Origin: Burkholderia oklahomensis C6786
GTDB lineage: Bacteria > Pseudomonadota > Gammaproteobacteria > Burkholderiales > Burkholderiaceae
NCBI RefSeq assembly: GCF_000959365.1
Contig: NZ_CP009556.1
Span: 620,001 to 684,000 of the forward strand
DNA: 64,000 nucleotides
Reading direction: 5' to 3'
Shown piece by piece: positions 42,491 through 52,008 of the stretch. The notes beneath the pieces were generated by a model, which saw only the letters and a program-made list of their open reading frames with translations, searched no databases and had not been told where the DNA came from. The position numbers were made by a program, and so were the translations under genes. Position 1 is the stretch's first letter, and every line of letters begins with the position of its first letter.

Positions 42491-43037
42491 TGTGCCGGCG
42501 ATCGTGAACGCCGGGTTGGCTGCCCGACGAGCGGCCGTCGTCCGCTCTGAACGATCCTTGCACGCTTGACGACGATGGCGGTCGGTTTCGGGGCGAAGCG
42601 GACATCGCGCGGCGGGAGGTCATCGGTGTTGACGGACGTGCGCGAGCGACATCGCGCCGCATGCGATGAATGGCCGCGTGCGATGAAGGCATCGGCATCG
42701 AGATCGGAAATGGCGCGATACGTCACTCCATGCGGGTCAGGGGTTGTCTGCCGACGGCCCTTTCCAAGGACGACTTCTTCGAGAGTTTCGTCGTCCAAGG
42801 ACATCCTTTTGAGACGAGCGGGACCCGCGTGCCTCGGAGAAGATGTCTGATTGGGTGCTTTATAGAATGTCAAAGACGCCTTTTCCGAAAGCCCGCTGTC
42901 GCGTAGTCAGGAATTTGCAAAGGGGTGATGCGAGCCAAACAGCGCCGTGAACGTTATGGGCGGTCGCGATGGAGAACGCCGATGGCGAGCCGGGAACCGG
43001 ACAATCGCGCATTCGACGCGGCGTGACTGTCCTGCCT
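42491..43037. other. convergent gap between hemolysin III gene and polB
   Basis: About 550 bases between two gene ends. Only small overlapping frames without family resemblance are present, and no hairpin with a T run was seen. Confidence 0.5.
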
Positions 43038-45401
43038 CTAGAACAACTGCCCCTGCCCCGAGATCACCGATTCGAAATCGTCGCGCAGGAACGGAAGAAT
43101 CGCGTCGGCAACGGGCTGCAACTGGCGGCTCACGTAGAACGCGTAATCGATCGGCATGCGGAGCGTCTCGAGCGGTTCGGGACCCGCCGTCGTCATCACG
43201 TAGCTGATCCATCCGCCATGCTGGTACTGCAGCGGGCGCCCCTGTTCGCGATTGAATGCGTCGGCGACGCGCGCGGCGCGGACGTGCGGCGGGACGTTGC
43301 GCTGGTATTCGCCCAGTGGCCGGCGCAGCCGTTTCCGATAGATCAGCAGCGCATCGAATTCGCCGGCGAGCGTGCGGCGCACGTATTCCCGGATGAAGTC
43401 ATGGTACGGCTCCCGCTTGAAGACCCGTCGGTATAGCTCCCGCTGGAACTGCTGGGCCAGTGGAGTCCAGTCGGTCCGCACGGTCTCGAGGCCCTTGAAC
43501 ACGAGCTCCTCGCCGCCGTCCGGTGCGACGGTGAGGCCGGCGTAGCGCTTCTTGCTGCCTTCCTCCGTGCCGCGGACGGTCGGCATCAGGAATCGGTGAT
43601 AGTGCCGCTCGTATTGGATTTCGAGTGCGCTGTCGAGTCCGAAGCGGGCCTGCAGATGCGTCTGCCACCAGCGATTGATATGGCCGACGAGCGCGCGGCC
43701 GATGCGATCGGCTTCTTCGCTGGCGTGCGGGCGTTTCAGCCAGACGAACGTCGAGTCGGTGTCGCCGTAGATGACGTCGTAACCCTGCGCCTCGATGAGC
43801 TTGCGCGTCTCGTGCATGATCTCGTGGCCGCGCATCGTGATCGACGACGCGAGCCTCGGATCGAAGAACCGGCATCCGGAGGAGCCGAGCACGCCGTAGA
43901 ACGCGTTCATGATGATCTTCAGCGCCTGCGACAGCGGCTGATTGTGCTGGCGCTTCGCGAGCTCGCGGCCTTCCCACACGCGACGCACGATGTCCGGCAG
44001 GCAATGCCGGCTGCGCGAGAAGCGGGCGCCGACAAAGCCGGGCACCGATTCGCTGTCGTCCGGATGGCTGATGCCCTCGATGAGCCCCACCGGATCGATC
44101 AGGAAGCTGCGGATGATCGACGGATACAGGCTCTTGTAGTCGAGCACGAGAACCGAGTCGTAGAGTCCGGGCCGCGAATCCATCACGAAGCCGCCGGGAC
44201 TCGTTTGCCCGGTCACGTCGCCGAGATTCGGCGCGACGTAGCCCAGCCGGTGCATCCTCGGCATGTACAGATGCGTGAACGCCGCGACCGATCCGCCGAT
44301 GCGATCCGCAGGCAGCCCCGTGACGGTCGCGCGTTCGAGCATGAACGGCAGCAGATCCGCTTTCTCGAAAATGCGCGTGACGAGCTCGCAGTCCTTCAGG
44401 TTGTAGCGTGCGAGCGCGGGTTTGTCGTGATCGAACCGGCGCTGGATTTCGTCCATGCGCTGGTACGGATTGTCGATCGCCTTTCCTTCGCCGAGCAGCG
44501 ACTGCGCGACGTGTTCGAGACTGAATGACGGAAAGGTCCAGGTCGCGGATTTCAGCGCGTCGATGCCGTCGATCACGAGCCGCCCGGCCGCCGTCGCGAA
44601 GAAATGATCGGGCTGCTGGCCGTGCGCCCGCCAGTCGAGCACGCTGCCGCCGCGTCCGAGCCGCAGCGGAACCCGATACTGCTCGGCGTGCGCATGCAGC
44701 ACGCGCAGGTCGAACTGCACGAGATTCCAGCCGATGATCACGTCGGGATCGTGCCGCGCGAGCCAGTCGTTCAACCGCTCGATCAGCGCGGGCCGGCTTT
44801 CGCAGTATTCCAGTTGAAAATCGACGTCGCCGTCGCCGTTGGCCGGGCCGAGCATGAAGACCTGCCGCTGTCCGCATCCGTCGAGCGCGATCGAGTAGAG
44901 CTCGCTCCGGGCGCTCGTTTCGATGTCGAGCGACACGCATCGCAGTGTCGGGCGATAGTCGGTGCCGGTTTTCAGCTCGCCGTCGACCAATGCGCCGTCG
45001 CTGTCCGGCACGCCGCGGAACCGGACCGGCGCGGTGATGAAGCGCTCCATCATGTAGCGCTCCGGCGGAAGGACGTCGGACTCGTAGACGTCGACGCCCG
45101 ACTGGCTCAGGTGCTTCTTCAGGGCGGCGAGATGGCGGTAGCGCCGGCAATAGAGACCGACGACCGGGCGCTGACGGAAGTCGCGCAGCGGGAGGGGGCG
45201 CAGCACGGCGTCGGTGTCGCCGTTCAGTGCGCGTTCGGCCTGTTCCTGTTGCTCGGCGGGAATGAACGCGACCGATTCCTGCGTGCGCAAGCGGACCCGG
45301 CGCGGGCCGCGCTCGGTCGCCAGCCAGAACTCGACCTCGGTGCCCTTCGCCGTGTCCCTCCAGTGGCGGGTGAGAATGAAGCCCTGTTCGAATTCCGTCA
45401 A
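43038..45401 (-). CDS. polB: DNA polymerase II (family B)
   Basis: 787 residues, close to E. coli Pol II. The exonuclease domain has Exo I SLDIETSA near residue 158 and Exo II ending in [19 protein letters not shown]. The polymerase domain has motif [19 protein letters not shown] near 420, motif [21 protein letters not shown], and motif C YGDTDSTF near 545 with its two catalytic Asp. It works in replication restart and translesion synthesis. No CTGT-N8-ACAG LexA box was visible just upstream. It stands alone between two long gaps. Confidence 0.96.
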   Translation of the reverse strand: MTEFEQGFILTRHWRDTAKGTEVEFWLATERGPRRVRLRTQESVAFIPAEQQEQAERALNGDTDAVLRPLPLRDFRQRPVVGLYCRRYRHLAALKKHLSQSGVDVYESDVLPPERYMMERFITAPVRFRGVPDSDGALVDGELKTGTDYRPTLRCVSLDIETSARSELYSIALDGCGQRQVFMLGPANGDGDVDFQLEYCESRPALIERLNDWLARHDPDVIIGWNLVQFDLRVLHAHAEQYRVPLRLGRGGSVLDWRAHGQQPDHFFATAAGRLVIDGIDALKSATWTFPSFSLEHVAQSLLGEGKAIDNPYQRMDEIQRRFDHDKPALARYNLKDCELVTRIFEKADLLPFMLERATVTGLPADRIGGSVAAFTHLYMPRMHRLGYVAPNLGDVTGQTSPGGFVMDSRPGLYDSVLVLDYKSLYPSIIRSFLIDPVGLIEGISHPDDSESVPGFVGARFSRSRHCLPDIVRRVWEGRELAKRQHNQPLSQALKIIMNAFYGVLGSSGCRFFDPRLASSITMRGHEIMHETRKLIEAQGYDVIYGDTDSTFVWLKRPHASEEADRIGRALVGHINRWWQTHLQARFGLDSALEIQYERHYHRFLMPTVRGTEEGSKKRYAGLTVAPDGGEELVFKGLETVRTDWTPLAQQFQRELYRRVFKREPYHDFIREYVRRTLAGEFDALLIYRKRLRRPLGEYQRNVPPHVRAARVADAFNREQGRPLQYQHGGWISYVMTTAGPEPLETLRMPIDYAFYVSRQLQPVADAILPFLRDDFESVISGQGQLF

Positions 45402-45977
45402 AACATACTCTCGCTATCGACACGCAGCCGCGGGATTGTAGCGCCGGGGGCGGCGTGCGGATTCGGATTTCGTCGGCGGATTTCGTTGCGATGCGGCGTC
45501 CGGCGGCGGGGACGCGTCGAAGAGCGCCGGCGAGAACGAGCGGCGGGCGAGCGGGTGTGCTGCCGGCTGGCGAGAATCAGGCCCGATCGTTCGTCGCGGC
45601 CGCGACGCGAACCGGCGATCGATGCGACACCCGGCGTCGGATCGCCGAAGCCGCGGCACCGTCAACGGCGGACAGGCGCAGGCGTACGTCGGATGCGGCC
45701 ATCCGAGGTTCGCGCGATCGCGGTCGGCGCGGTTCGTGATGGCGAGTACGTGACCGGCCGTCGGCGCCGGCGCGGCATATCGCCTGCAACGCGCGGCGGA
45801 CGAAGGACCGGGCTGGCGCAGTCGCCGTGGTTCATGGCGGCGATGATGCCGCCGGCTTGGGCGCTTGCACGATACATCGTATGCAATGTGCGTAACGCTC
45901 GTGCATCCGCCCGATGAATCCCCGGCGCGACGTCCATACCATACGACTCACACGATATGAACGATCCGGAGACGCGT
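45402..45977. other. divergent gap between polB and the MFS gene
   Basis: About 575 bases, GC-rich, with no convincing gene. It should hold the polB promoter and that of the glycerate operon. GGAGA at 45968-45972 is the ribosome site for the MFS gene. Confidence 0.5.
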
Positions 45978-47303
45978 ATGGACCACCCCTCTTCCGTAGC
46001 GGTACGACCCGCGTCGGACCCGCTGAACGACGGCTATCGCAAGGTCACGTTCCGACTGATCCCGCTGATCTTCGTCTGCTACCTGTTCAATTACCTCGAC
46101 CGAGTCAACGTCGGCTTCGCGAAGCTGCAGATGCTGAGCGACCTGCAGATGAGCGAAACCGTCTACGGTCTCGGCGCAGGCATCTTCTTCGTCGGCTACG
46201 TGCTCGCGGGCGTGCCGAGCAACCTGATTCTGCGGCGCGTCGGCGCGCGCGTGTGGATCGCGATCATCATGGTCGCGTGGGGCATGCTGTCCTCGTCGCT
46301 GCTGTTCGTGAAGACGCCGGCATCGTTCTATACGCTGCGCTTCTTCACCGGCATCGCGGAAGCCGGCTTCTTTCCGGGCATGGTGCTTTATCTGACGCAA
46401 TGGTACAGCGCCGAGCATCGCGGCCGCGCGATCGCGCTCTTCATGTCGGCGATTCCGATCTCCGGCGTGATCGGCGGCCCGCTGTCGGGCTGGATGCTCG
46501 ACCACTTCTCGGTCGGGCAAGGCGGACTCGCGGGCTGGCAGTGGCTCTTCCTGCTGCAGGGCGCTCCCACGATCGTGCTCGGCATCGCGGTGTTCGCGTT
46601 CCTCCAGGACCGGATCGACGACGCGCGCTGGCTGTCGGGCGACGAGAAGGCCGCGCTCAACCGCGCGCTCGCGACCACCGCGGCCGACGCCGCGAGGTCG
46701 TCGTCCGGACGGCCGCAGCGGATGCGCGACGTCTTGCGCAACGCGGCCGTCTGGAAGTTCGGCATCGTCTATTTCAGCATCCAGATGGGCGTGTACGCGA
46801 TCAACTTCTGGCTGCCGTCGATCATCCGTTCGCTCGGCGTCGGCGGCAGCGGCGCGATCGGCTGGCTGAGCGCGATCCCGTATCTGTTCGCGAGCATCGC
46901 GATGATCGCGGTCGGCAAATCCGCCGATGCGCGCCAGGAGCGCCGCTGGCATCTGAGCGTCCCGATGGCGGTAGGCGTCGCGGGCCTGCTGATGGCCGCG
47001 CAGTCCGGCAATGCGATCGTGCCCGCGATGATCGGCCTCGTGCTCGCGACGGCCAGCGCGCTCACCGCGCTCGCGATGTTCTGGCCGCTGCCGACCCTGG
47101 TGCTGACGGGCACGGCGGCGGCGGGCGGCGTCGCGCTGATCAACTCGCTGGGGCAGGTCGCGGGCTTCGTGAGTCCCTACATCGTCGGCTGGATCAAGGA
47201 CGCGACGCAGCGCACCGATCTCGCGCTCTACGTCCTGTCGAGCACGATGGTCGTCGGCATCGTGCTCGTGATGCGCACGCACGCGCGTCGCGCCGGCCGC
47301 TGA
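45978..47303 (+). CDS. ACS-family MFS transporter (sugar acid / tartrate-type)
   Basis: 441 residues from the ATG at 45978, six bases after GGAGA. An ATG 21 bases earlier has no ribosome site. Twelve membrane helices with ACS-family marks: FVCYLFNYLDRVNVGFAKLQ in helix 1, GIFFVGYVLAGVPSNLILRR in helix 2, and FTGIAEAGFFPGMVLYLTQW with the following SAEHRGRAIALF loop. The family carries glucarate, galactarate, tartrate and similar anions with H+. Downstream glycerate kinase, pyruvate kinase and CdaR-type regulator genes point to sugar-diacid or glycerate uptake. Confidence 0.88.
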   Translation: MDHPSSVAVRPASDPLNDGYRKVTFRLIPLIFVCYLFNYLDRVNVGFAKLQMLSDLQMSETVYGLGAGIFFVGYVLAGVPSNLILRRVGARVWIAIIMVAWGMLSSSLLFVKTPASFYTLRFFTGIAEAGFFPGMVLYLTQWYSAEHRGRAIALFMSAIPISGVIGGPLSGWMLDHFSVGQGGLAGWQWLFLLQGAPTIVLGIAVFAFLQDRIDDARWLSGDEKAALNRALATTAADAARSSSGRPQRMRDVLRNAAVWKFGIVYFSIQMGVYAINFWLPSIIRSLGVGGSGAIGWLSAIPYLFASIAMIAVGKSADARQERRWHLSVPMAVGVAGLLMAAQSGNAIVPAMIGLVLATASALTALAMFWPLPTLVLTGTAAAGGVALINSLGQVAGFVSPYIVGWIKDATQRTDLALYVLSSTMVVGIVLVMRTHARRAGR

Positions 47304-47373
47304 CGCGCGGAAGGCCGCGCCTTTCGCCACTGCATTCGCGCGCGACAGCGCGCGTCATCGAAGAGGTTCGCTC

Positions 47374-48540
47374 ATGAAGATCGTGATAGCTCCCGACTCG
47401 TTCAAGGAAAGCCTGACCGCGGTCGAAACGGCGCGGCAGATCGAGGCCGGGTTCCGTGAAGTGTTCGCCGACGCCGACTACCGGTGCCTGCCGATCGCCG
47501 ACGGCGGCGAAGGCACGGTCGACGCGCTCGTCACGGCGGCGAGCGGCGAGCGCCGCATCGCGAACGTCGGCGATCCGCTCGGCCGGCCGACGCGCGCCGC
47601 GTTCGGCATTCTGCCCGACGGCACTGCGGTCATCGAGATGGCCGAAGCGAGCGGCCTGCATCTCGTGCCGCCCGACCTGCGCGATCCGCGCGTCACGTCG
47701 AGCCGGGGCACGGGCGAGCTGATCCGCGCGGCGCTCGACGCCGGCGCGCGGCGCTTCATCGTCGGTCTCGGCGGCAGCGCGACGAACGACGGCGGCGCGG
47801 GCATGCTGCAGGCGCTCGGCGCGCATCTCGCCGACGCCGACGGCCGGCCGATCGGCGCGGGCGGCGCGCAGCTCGCGCGCCTCGCGCGCATCGACGTCGC
47901 CGGTCTCGACAGCCGGCTCGCGGATTGCACGTTCGAAGTCGCGTGCGACGTCGACAATCCGCTCGTCGGGCCGAACGGCGCGTCCGCGGTCTTCGGGCCG
48001 CAAAAGGGCGCGACGCCCGAGATGATCGCGCATCTCGATCACAACCTCGCGCATTTCGCGGCGATCATCGAGCGCGACGTCGGCCCCGCCGTCGCGCAGC
48101 TTTCGGGCGGCGGCGCGGCGGGCGGTCTCGGCGCGGCGATGTCCGCGTTCCTCACCGCGACGCTGCGGCCGGGCATCGAGATCGTGACCGACGCGCTGCG
48201 GCTGCGCGACGCGATTCGCGGCGCGAGCCTCGTCGTGACGGGCGAGGGCTGCATCGACGGCCAGACGCTGCGGGGCAAGGCGCCCATCGGCGTCGCGCGC
48301 ATCGCGGCGGAATGCGGGGTGCCGGTCGTCGCGATCGGCGGTGCGGTGACGGGCCAGGCCGACGCGCTGTACCGGCATGGCATCGACGCGATCTTCGCGT
48401 CCGTCAGGCGTGCGTGTACGATCGACGAAGCCCTTCGCGACGCGGCGATCAACGTTCGCTTCGCCGCCCGCAACGTCGCGGCGGCGATTCGCGTCGGCTG
48501 GCATCTCGGCCGGCACGCATCGTCGCGGCGCGGCGCGTAG
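47374..48540 (+). CDS. garK: glycerate 2-kinase (GarK/GlxK family)
   Basis: 388 residues, GAAGAGG ribosome site. Family signatures: KIVIAPDSFKESLTAVETAR at the N terminus, CLPIADGGEGTVDALV, FIVGLGGSATNDGGAGMLQA, and VVTGEGCIDGQTLRGKAPIG. It phosphorylates D-glycerate to 2-phosphoglycerate with ATP. It feeds the next gene through enolase and PEP. It lies 70 bases after the transporter and 67 bases before the pyruvate kinase gene. Confidence 0.95.
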   Translation: MKIVIAPDSFKESLTAVETARQIEAGFREVFADADYRCLPIADGGEGTVDALVTAASGERRIANVGDPLGRPTRAAFGILPDGTAVIEMAEASGLHLVPPDLRDPRVTSSRGTGELIRAALDAGARRFIVGLGGSATNDGGAGMLQALGAHLADADGRPIGAGGAQLARLARIDVAGLDSRLADCTFEVACDVDNPLVGPNGASAVFGPQKGATPEMIAHLDHNLAHFAAIIERDVGPAVAQLSGGGAAGGLGAAMSAFLTATLRPGIEIVTDALRLRDAIRGASLVVTGEGCIDGQTLRGKAPIGVARIAAECGVPVVAIGGAVTGQADALYRHGIDAIFASVRRACTIDEALRDAAINVRFAARNVAAAIRVGWHLGRHASSRRGA

Positions 48541-48607
48541 CACCCACGCATCGGCCTCCGATCGCCGGCCGGCCGAACCCATTCGCCCCACTACTCTGCT
48601 ACCGGAT

Positions 48608-50062
48608 ATGCGAAACGAAAACCACACCGACCGCGCGCGCCGCCGTTCGACGAAGATCGTCGCCACGCTCGGCCCGTCGAGCTCGACGGAGACCGCCATC
48701 GAGGCCCTCGCGCGCGCGGGCGCCGACGTCTTCCGGCTGAATTTCAGCCACGGCGCGCACGCCGACCACGCGTCGCGTCATGCGGCCGTCCGCGCGATCG
48801 AGGCGCGCCTCGGGCATCCGATCGGCGTCCTGCTCGACCTGCAGGGCCCGAAGCTGCGCGTCGGGCAGTTCGCGGGAGGGCGGGCGTCGATCGTCAAGGG
48901 TCAGCCGTTCGTGTTCGACATGGACCCGGCGCCCGGCGACGCGCATCGCGTGAGCCTGCCTCACCCCGAGATCTTCGACGCCGTCCGTCCTGGCCATCTG
49001 CTCCTCGTCGACGACGGCAAGCTGCGGTTCCAGGCGCGGGCGGTGTCGACGGGACGCATCGAGGCGGTCGCGCTGCTCGACGGCGTCGTGTCCGACCGCA
49101 AGGGCGTCAGCGTGCCCGATGCGACGCTCGCGATTCCGGCGCTGTCGACGAAGGATCGCGACGATCTCGAATTCGGGCTGTCGCTCGGCGTGGACTGGGT
49201 CGCGCTGTCGTTCGTGCAGACCGCGCAGGACGTGCGCGACGCGCGCGCGCTGATCGGCTCGCGCGCCGCGATCGTCGCGAAGATCGAAAAGCCGCAGGCG
49301 GTCGCGAACATCGTCGACATCGTCGACGCCGCCGATGCGGTGATGGTCGCGCGCGGCGATCTCGGCGTCGAGATGTCGCTCGAGGACGTGCCGAGCGTGC
49401 AGAAGCGGATCATCCGGCTCGCGCGCGCGGCGGGCAAGCCGGTGATCGTCGCGACGCAGATGCTCGAATCGATGACGCTCGCGCCGACGCCGACGCGCGC
49501 GGAAGCGTCCGACGTCGCCGCGGCCGTCTACGACGGCGCCGACGCGGTGATGCTGTCCGCGGAATCGGCATCGGGCCAGTATCCGGTCGCGGCGGTCGAC
49601 TTCATGCGCAAGATCATCGCGACGACCGAGGCGGATCCGATCCAGCCGCAGTTGATGAAGGCGATCGGCACCGCGCACGCGCCGAACGCGACCGACGCAA
49701 TCGGCGCGGCGATCGAAGTGGTTTCGGATACACTGCGGCTCGGCGTCGCCGTCACGTACACGGCGTCGGGCGCCACGGCGATACGCCTGTCGCGCTTGCG
49801 GCCGAGCGCGGCGATCCTGAGCCTCACGCCGCGCGCCGACGTCGCGCGCCGGCTGACGCTCGCATGGGGCGTCCACTCGCGCGTCGCGGGGGAGGCGACC
49901 GGCATCGAGAACATCGTCGAGATCGCGATCGAAGCCGCGCACGCGGAAGGGTTCCCGACGGACGAATGTCCGATCGTCGTGGCCGCAGGCGTACCCTTCG
50001 GACATCCCGGCTCGACGAACCTGATGCGCATCGTCTGGCCGACCGAAATGACGCGACGATAG
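48608..50062 (+). CDS. pyk: pyruvate kinase
   Basis: 484 residues from the ATG at 48608. Motifs: RRSTKIVATLGPSSSTETAI at the N terminus, FRLNFSHGAHADH, LLDLQGPKLRVGQF, the active-site segment IVAKIEKPQAVANIVDI with catalytic Lys, ADAVMVARGDLGVEMSLEDV, and VATQMLESM. It converts PEP and ADP to pyruvate and ATP. Its place beside glycerate kinase suggests a dedicated isozyme for growth on glycerate-yielding substrates, like ttuE of tartrate operons. Confidence 0.95.
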   Translation: MRNENHTDRARRRSTKIVATLGPSSSTETAIEALARAGADVFRLNFSHGAHADHASRHAAVRAIEARLGHPIGVLLDLQGPKLRVGQFAGGRASIVKGQPFVFDMDPAPGDAHRVSLPHPEIFDAVRPGHLLLVDDGKLRFQARAVSTGRIEAVALLDGVVSDRKGVSVPDATLAIPALSTKDRDDLEFGLSLGVDWVALSFVQTAQDVRDARALIGSRAAIVAKIEKPQAVANIVDIVDAADAVMVARGDLGVEMSLEDVPSVQKRIIRLARAAGKPVIVATQMLESMTLAPTPTRAEASDVAAAVYDGADAVMLSAESASGQYPVAAVDFMRKIIATTEADPIQPQLMKAIGTAHAPNATDAIGAAIEVVSDTLRLGVAVTYTASGATAIRLSRLRPSAAILSLTPRADVARRLTLAWGVHSRVAGEATGIENIVEIAIEAAHAEGFPTDECPIVVAAGVPFGHPGSTNLMRIVWPTEMTRR

Positions 50063-50128
50063 GCTTCGGGGCCCAGCGCCGGTCCCGGGGCCGCTTCGAC
50101 GCCGCTCCTGCTATTCGACCTGACCGCC

Positions 50129-51331
50129 ATGATGATCGATGCCCGGCTCGCGACTGAAATCGTCGCACGTACCGTCGAAGTGATGCCGTTCGATGTGAAC
50201 GTGATGGACGCGCACGGCCTGATCCTGGCGAGCAGCGACGCCGGCCGCGTGGGCGAGATCCACGCGGGCGCGCAGCTCGCCCTCGCCCGCGAGCGCGCGG
50301 TCGAGATCGACGACGCCATGGCCGCGAACCTGAGCGGCGTGCGGCCCGGCATCAACCTGCCGCTGAGCGTGCGCGGCAGGGTTTGTGGCGTGATCGGCGT
50401 CACCGGCGAGCCGGACAAGGTGCGCCGGTTCGGCGAGCTGCTGCGCGTCACGGCGGAACTGATCCTCGAGCGCGAGCAGCTGACGCTCGAATTGCGCCGC
50501 AACGCACGCCATCGGGAGGAGTTCGTCCTCCAGCTTCTGAGACGCACCGCCACGTCCGCCGAGCTCGAGGCATGGGCCGACCGGCTCGGCATCGACGTGC
50601 GGCTCGCGCATACGGCGATCGTGTGCCGCCTGACCGACGTCGACGCGGACCCGGAGGCCGGAGTCAGCCAGATCGAGGCGATGCAATCACAACTGGCGGA
50701 CGAGTGGCCGCAGTTGCTGACCGCGAAGACGTCGTATCGGGAGCTCGTGATGTTCGACACGATCGATGCGCGCGCCGCGCACGACAGCGCGCTGGCGAGG
50801 CATGCCGGCAAGCGGCTCGCCGCGCTGGAGGGCACGCTGCGCAAGGTCGCGACGCAGCCGTTCTCGCTGGCGCTCGGCATCGCGCTCGAAGGCATCGACG
50901 GTTTCGAACGCTCGTATCAGTGCGCGCTTGCGACGCTTCGCGTCGGCGCGGCGCGGATGCCGCAAAGGGCCGCGTATTCGTATTACGAGTTCGTGCTGCC
51001 CGTCTTGCTGTCGGCGCTGTCGCAGGGCTGGCAGGCGCAGCAGCTCCGCTTGCCGCTCACGCGCCTGCTCGCGCGCGAACGGCGCTCCGGCGCGCTGCTC
51101 GAAACGTTGAAGGCGTGGTACGCGAACGACGGCCACCCGAGCGCGACGGCGGAGGCGCTCGGCATCCATCGCAATACGCTCGACTATCGGCTGCAGCAGA
51201 TTCGCGATGCGACGGGGCTCGATCTCGGGTCGATGGACGATCGGCTCTGGCTGTACATCGCGCTGCAGACGGTGGTGAGCATCCCTGACGGTTCCGACGG
51301 CGGCTCCGGCGACAGGCGTTCAGGGACTTGA
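50129..51331 (+). CDS. cdaR: CdaR-family sugar-diacid-responsive transcription regulator
   Basis: 400 residues. The N-terminal sugar-diacid recognition domain has LATEIVARTVEVMPFDVNVM, DAHGLILASSDAGRVGEIHA, NLPLSVRGRVCGVIGVTGEP. The middle GGDEF-like region is degenerate. The C-terminal PucR-type helix-turn-helix is YANDGHPSATAEALGIHRNT followed by LDYRLQQIRDATGLDLGS. CdaR proteins activate D-glucarate, galactarate and glycerate genes on binding the diacid. As the last gene of the operon it probably controls its own cluster. Confidence 0.92.
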   Translation: MMIDARLATEIVARTVEVMPFDVNVMDAHGLILASSDAGRVGEIHAGAQLALARERAVEIDDAMAANLSGVRPGINLPLSVRGRVCGVIGVTGEPDKVRRFGELLRVTAELILEREQLTLELRRNARHREEFVLQLLRRTATSAELEAWADRLGIDVRLAHTAIVCRLTDVDADPEAGVSQIEAMQSQLADEWPQLLTAKTSYRELVMFDTIDARAAHDSALARHAGKRLAALEGTLRKVATQPFSLALGIALEGIDGFERSYQCALATLRVGAARMPQRAAYSYYEFVLPVLLSALSQGWQAQQLRLPLTRLLARERRSGALLETLKAWYANDGHPSATAEALGIHRNTLDYRLQQIRDATGLDLGSMDDRLWLYIALQTVVSIPDGSDGGSGDRRSGT

Positions 51332-51764
51332 TCGGAGGGAGCCGGCGGCTCCGCCTCGATTCGACGCTTGTTGAGAAACATGTGTGTGTTTGAGCCATTG
51401 CCAATGGCGCAATGTGCGATCCCGTCGTCGCCTAACCGCGCGCCGAAAAGGCTGAAGACCGTTCGAAGCCGGTCAGGGCGTCCGACGTCGGGCGCTCGAA
51501 GGCTCACATGGCCGCGGAGACGCGCGAGCGCGACATCCGGCATCCTCGCCGGACTCATCCCGTACGGGCAGCGGCCCGAAATCGAGATCAGTTTCACGGC
51601 CGTTCGGTCGATCGACGTTGCTTTGGGGTACAGAACGGATGTGCAGCGTCGCGCGTGGAGACGGACACTGTATCCGGATGCCCCAGCCGTGCCGTTTCGG
51701 CCGGAATCGCATCGACGCGCCACGCACACCGTGACTGACTTCCATCGTGCGATGGCAATCTGAT

Positions 51765-51776
51765 ATGTCTAGACAT
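51765..51776. promoter_or_regulatory. candidate HutC/GntR operator 1
   Basis: Perfect 12-base palindrome ATGTCTAGACAT. The core TGTCTAGACA matches the second site downstream at 9 of 10 positions, and resembles the TGTNNANACA-like palindromes of HutC-subfamily GntR repressors. The likely partner is the regulator at 56852-57607. Confidence 0.55.
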
Positions 51777-51780
51777 TTAA

Positions 51781-51806
51781 GGTGCGCCTGCAAGCATGCT
51801 TGCACC
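51781..51806 (+). other. stem-loop with GCAAGCATGCTTGC palindrome
   Basis: GCAAG / CTTGC pair around CATG, and outer GGT / ACC can extend the stem across a bulge. It lies between operator 1 and the terminator and could be part of a structured leader RNA. Confidence 0.4.
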
Positions 51807-51846
51807 ATTTTCATGCCCTGATGTTTCGTCGAGGATTGCTAAACAG

Positions 51847-51860
51847 CCCTATTTATAGGG
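51847..51860 (+). other. small hairpin CCCTAT / ATAGGG
   Basis: A perfect 6-base inverted repeat with a 2-base centre, six bases before the intrinsic terminator stem. It may form part of the same terminator/antiterminator structure. Confidence 0.4.
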
Positions 51861-51865
51861 AGTTT

Positions 51866-51889
51866 CCCCAGGCTGCCGGGGTTTTTTTT
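51866..51889 (+). terminator. intrinsic terminator in the leader
   Basis: CCCC-A-GG pairs with CC-GGGG (A70 bulged, 3-base loop), followed at once by eight T. It is more than 530 bases from the end of the upstream cdaR gene, so it is better placed to end a short transcript begun near operator 1 than to end the cdaR message. Confidence 0.7.
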
Positions 51890-51936
51890 GATCATTGCTT
51901 GTAGCCGGATTTTTCTTCCTGCATGCTTGCGTCGAC

Positions 51937-51948
51937 TTGTATAGACAA
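51937..51948. promoter_or_regulatory. candidate HutC/GntR operator 2
   Basis: TTGTATAGACAA is a 12-base palindrome with two mismatched central positions and the core TGTATAGACA. It is 61 bases before the start of the binding-protein gene and 172 bases from operator 1, centre to centre. Confidence 0.55.
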
Positions 51949-52008
51949 ATTTCGTGCGGCCGGCCGCTCGACCGCAGGGATGGCGTCTTCATCGAAAGGA
52001 GAGATCAC

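Larger units (their letters stand above)
51332..52008. promoter_or_regulatory. regulatory leader of the amino-acid transporter / lyase operon
   Basis: About 680 bases without a gene. The right half (51760-51950) is AT-richer and holds two TGT(C/A)TAGACA palindromes, two further stem-loops, an intrinsic terminator with eight T residues and a repeated 10-mer, GCATGCTTGC, at 51794-51803 and 51921-51930. AAAGGAGA at 51996-52003 is the ribosome site of the next gene. Confidence 0.65.

Noticed and set aside
43038..45401. SOS control of polB
   Set aside because: No CTGT-N8-ACAG box was found just upstream of the start, so LexA control is not supported by the sequence seen here.
45914..47377. Plus-strand frame of about 487 codons overlapping the MFS gene
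   Set aside because: Arg-rich shadow in another frame of the transporter gene, with no family resemblance.
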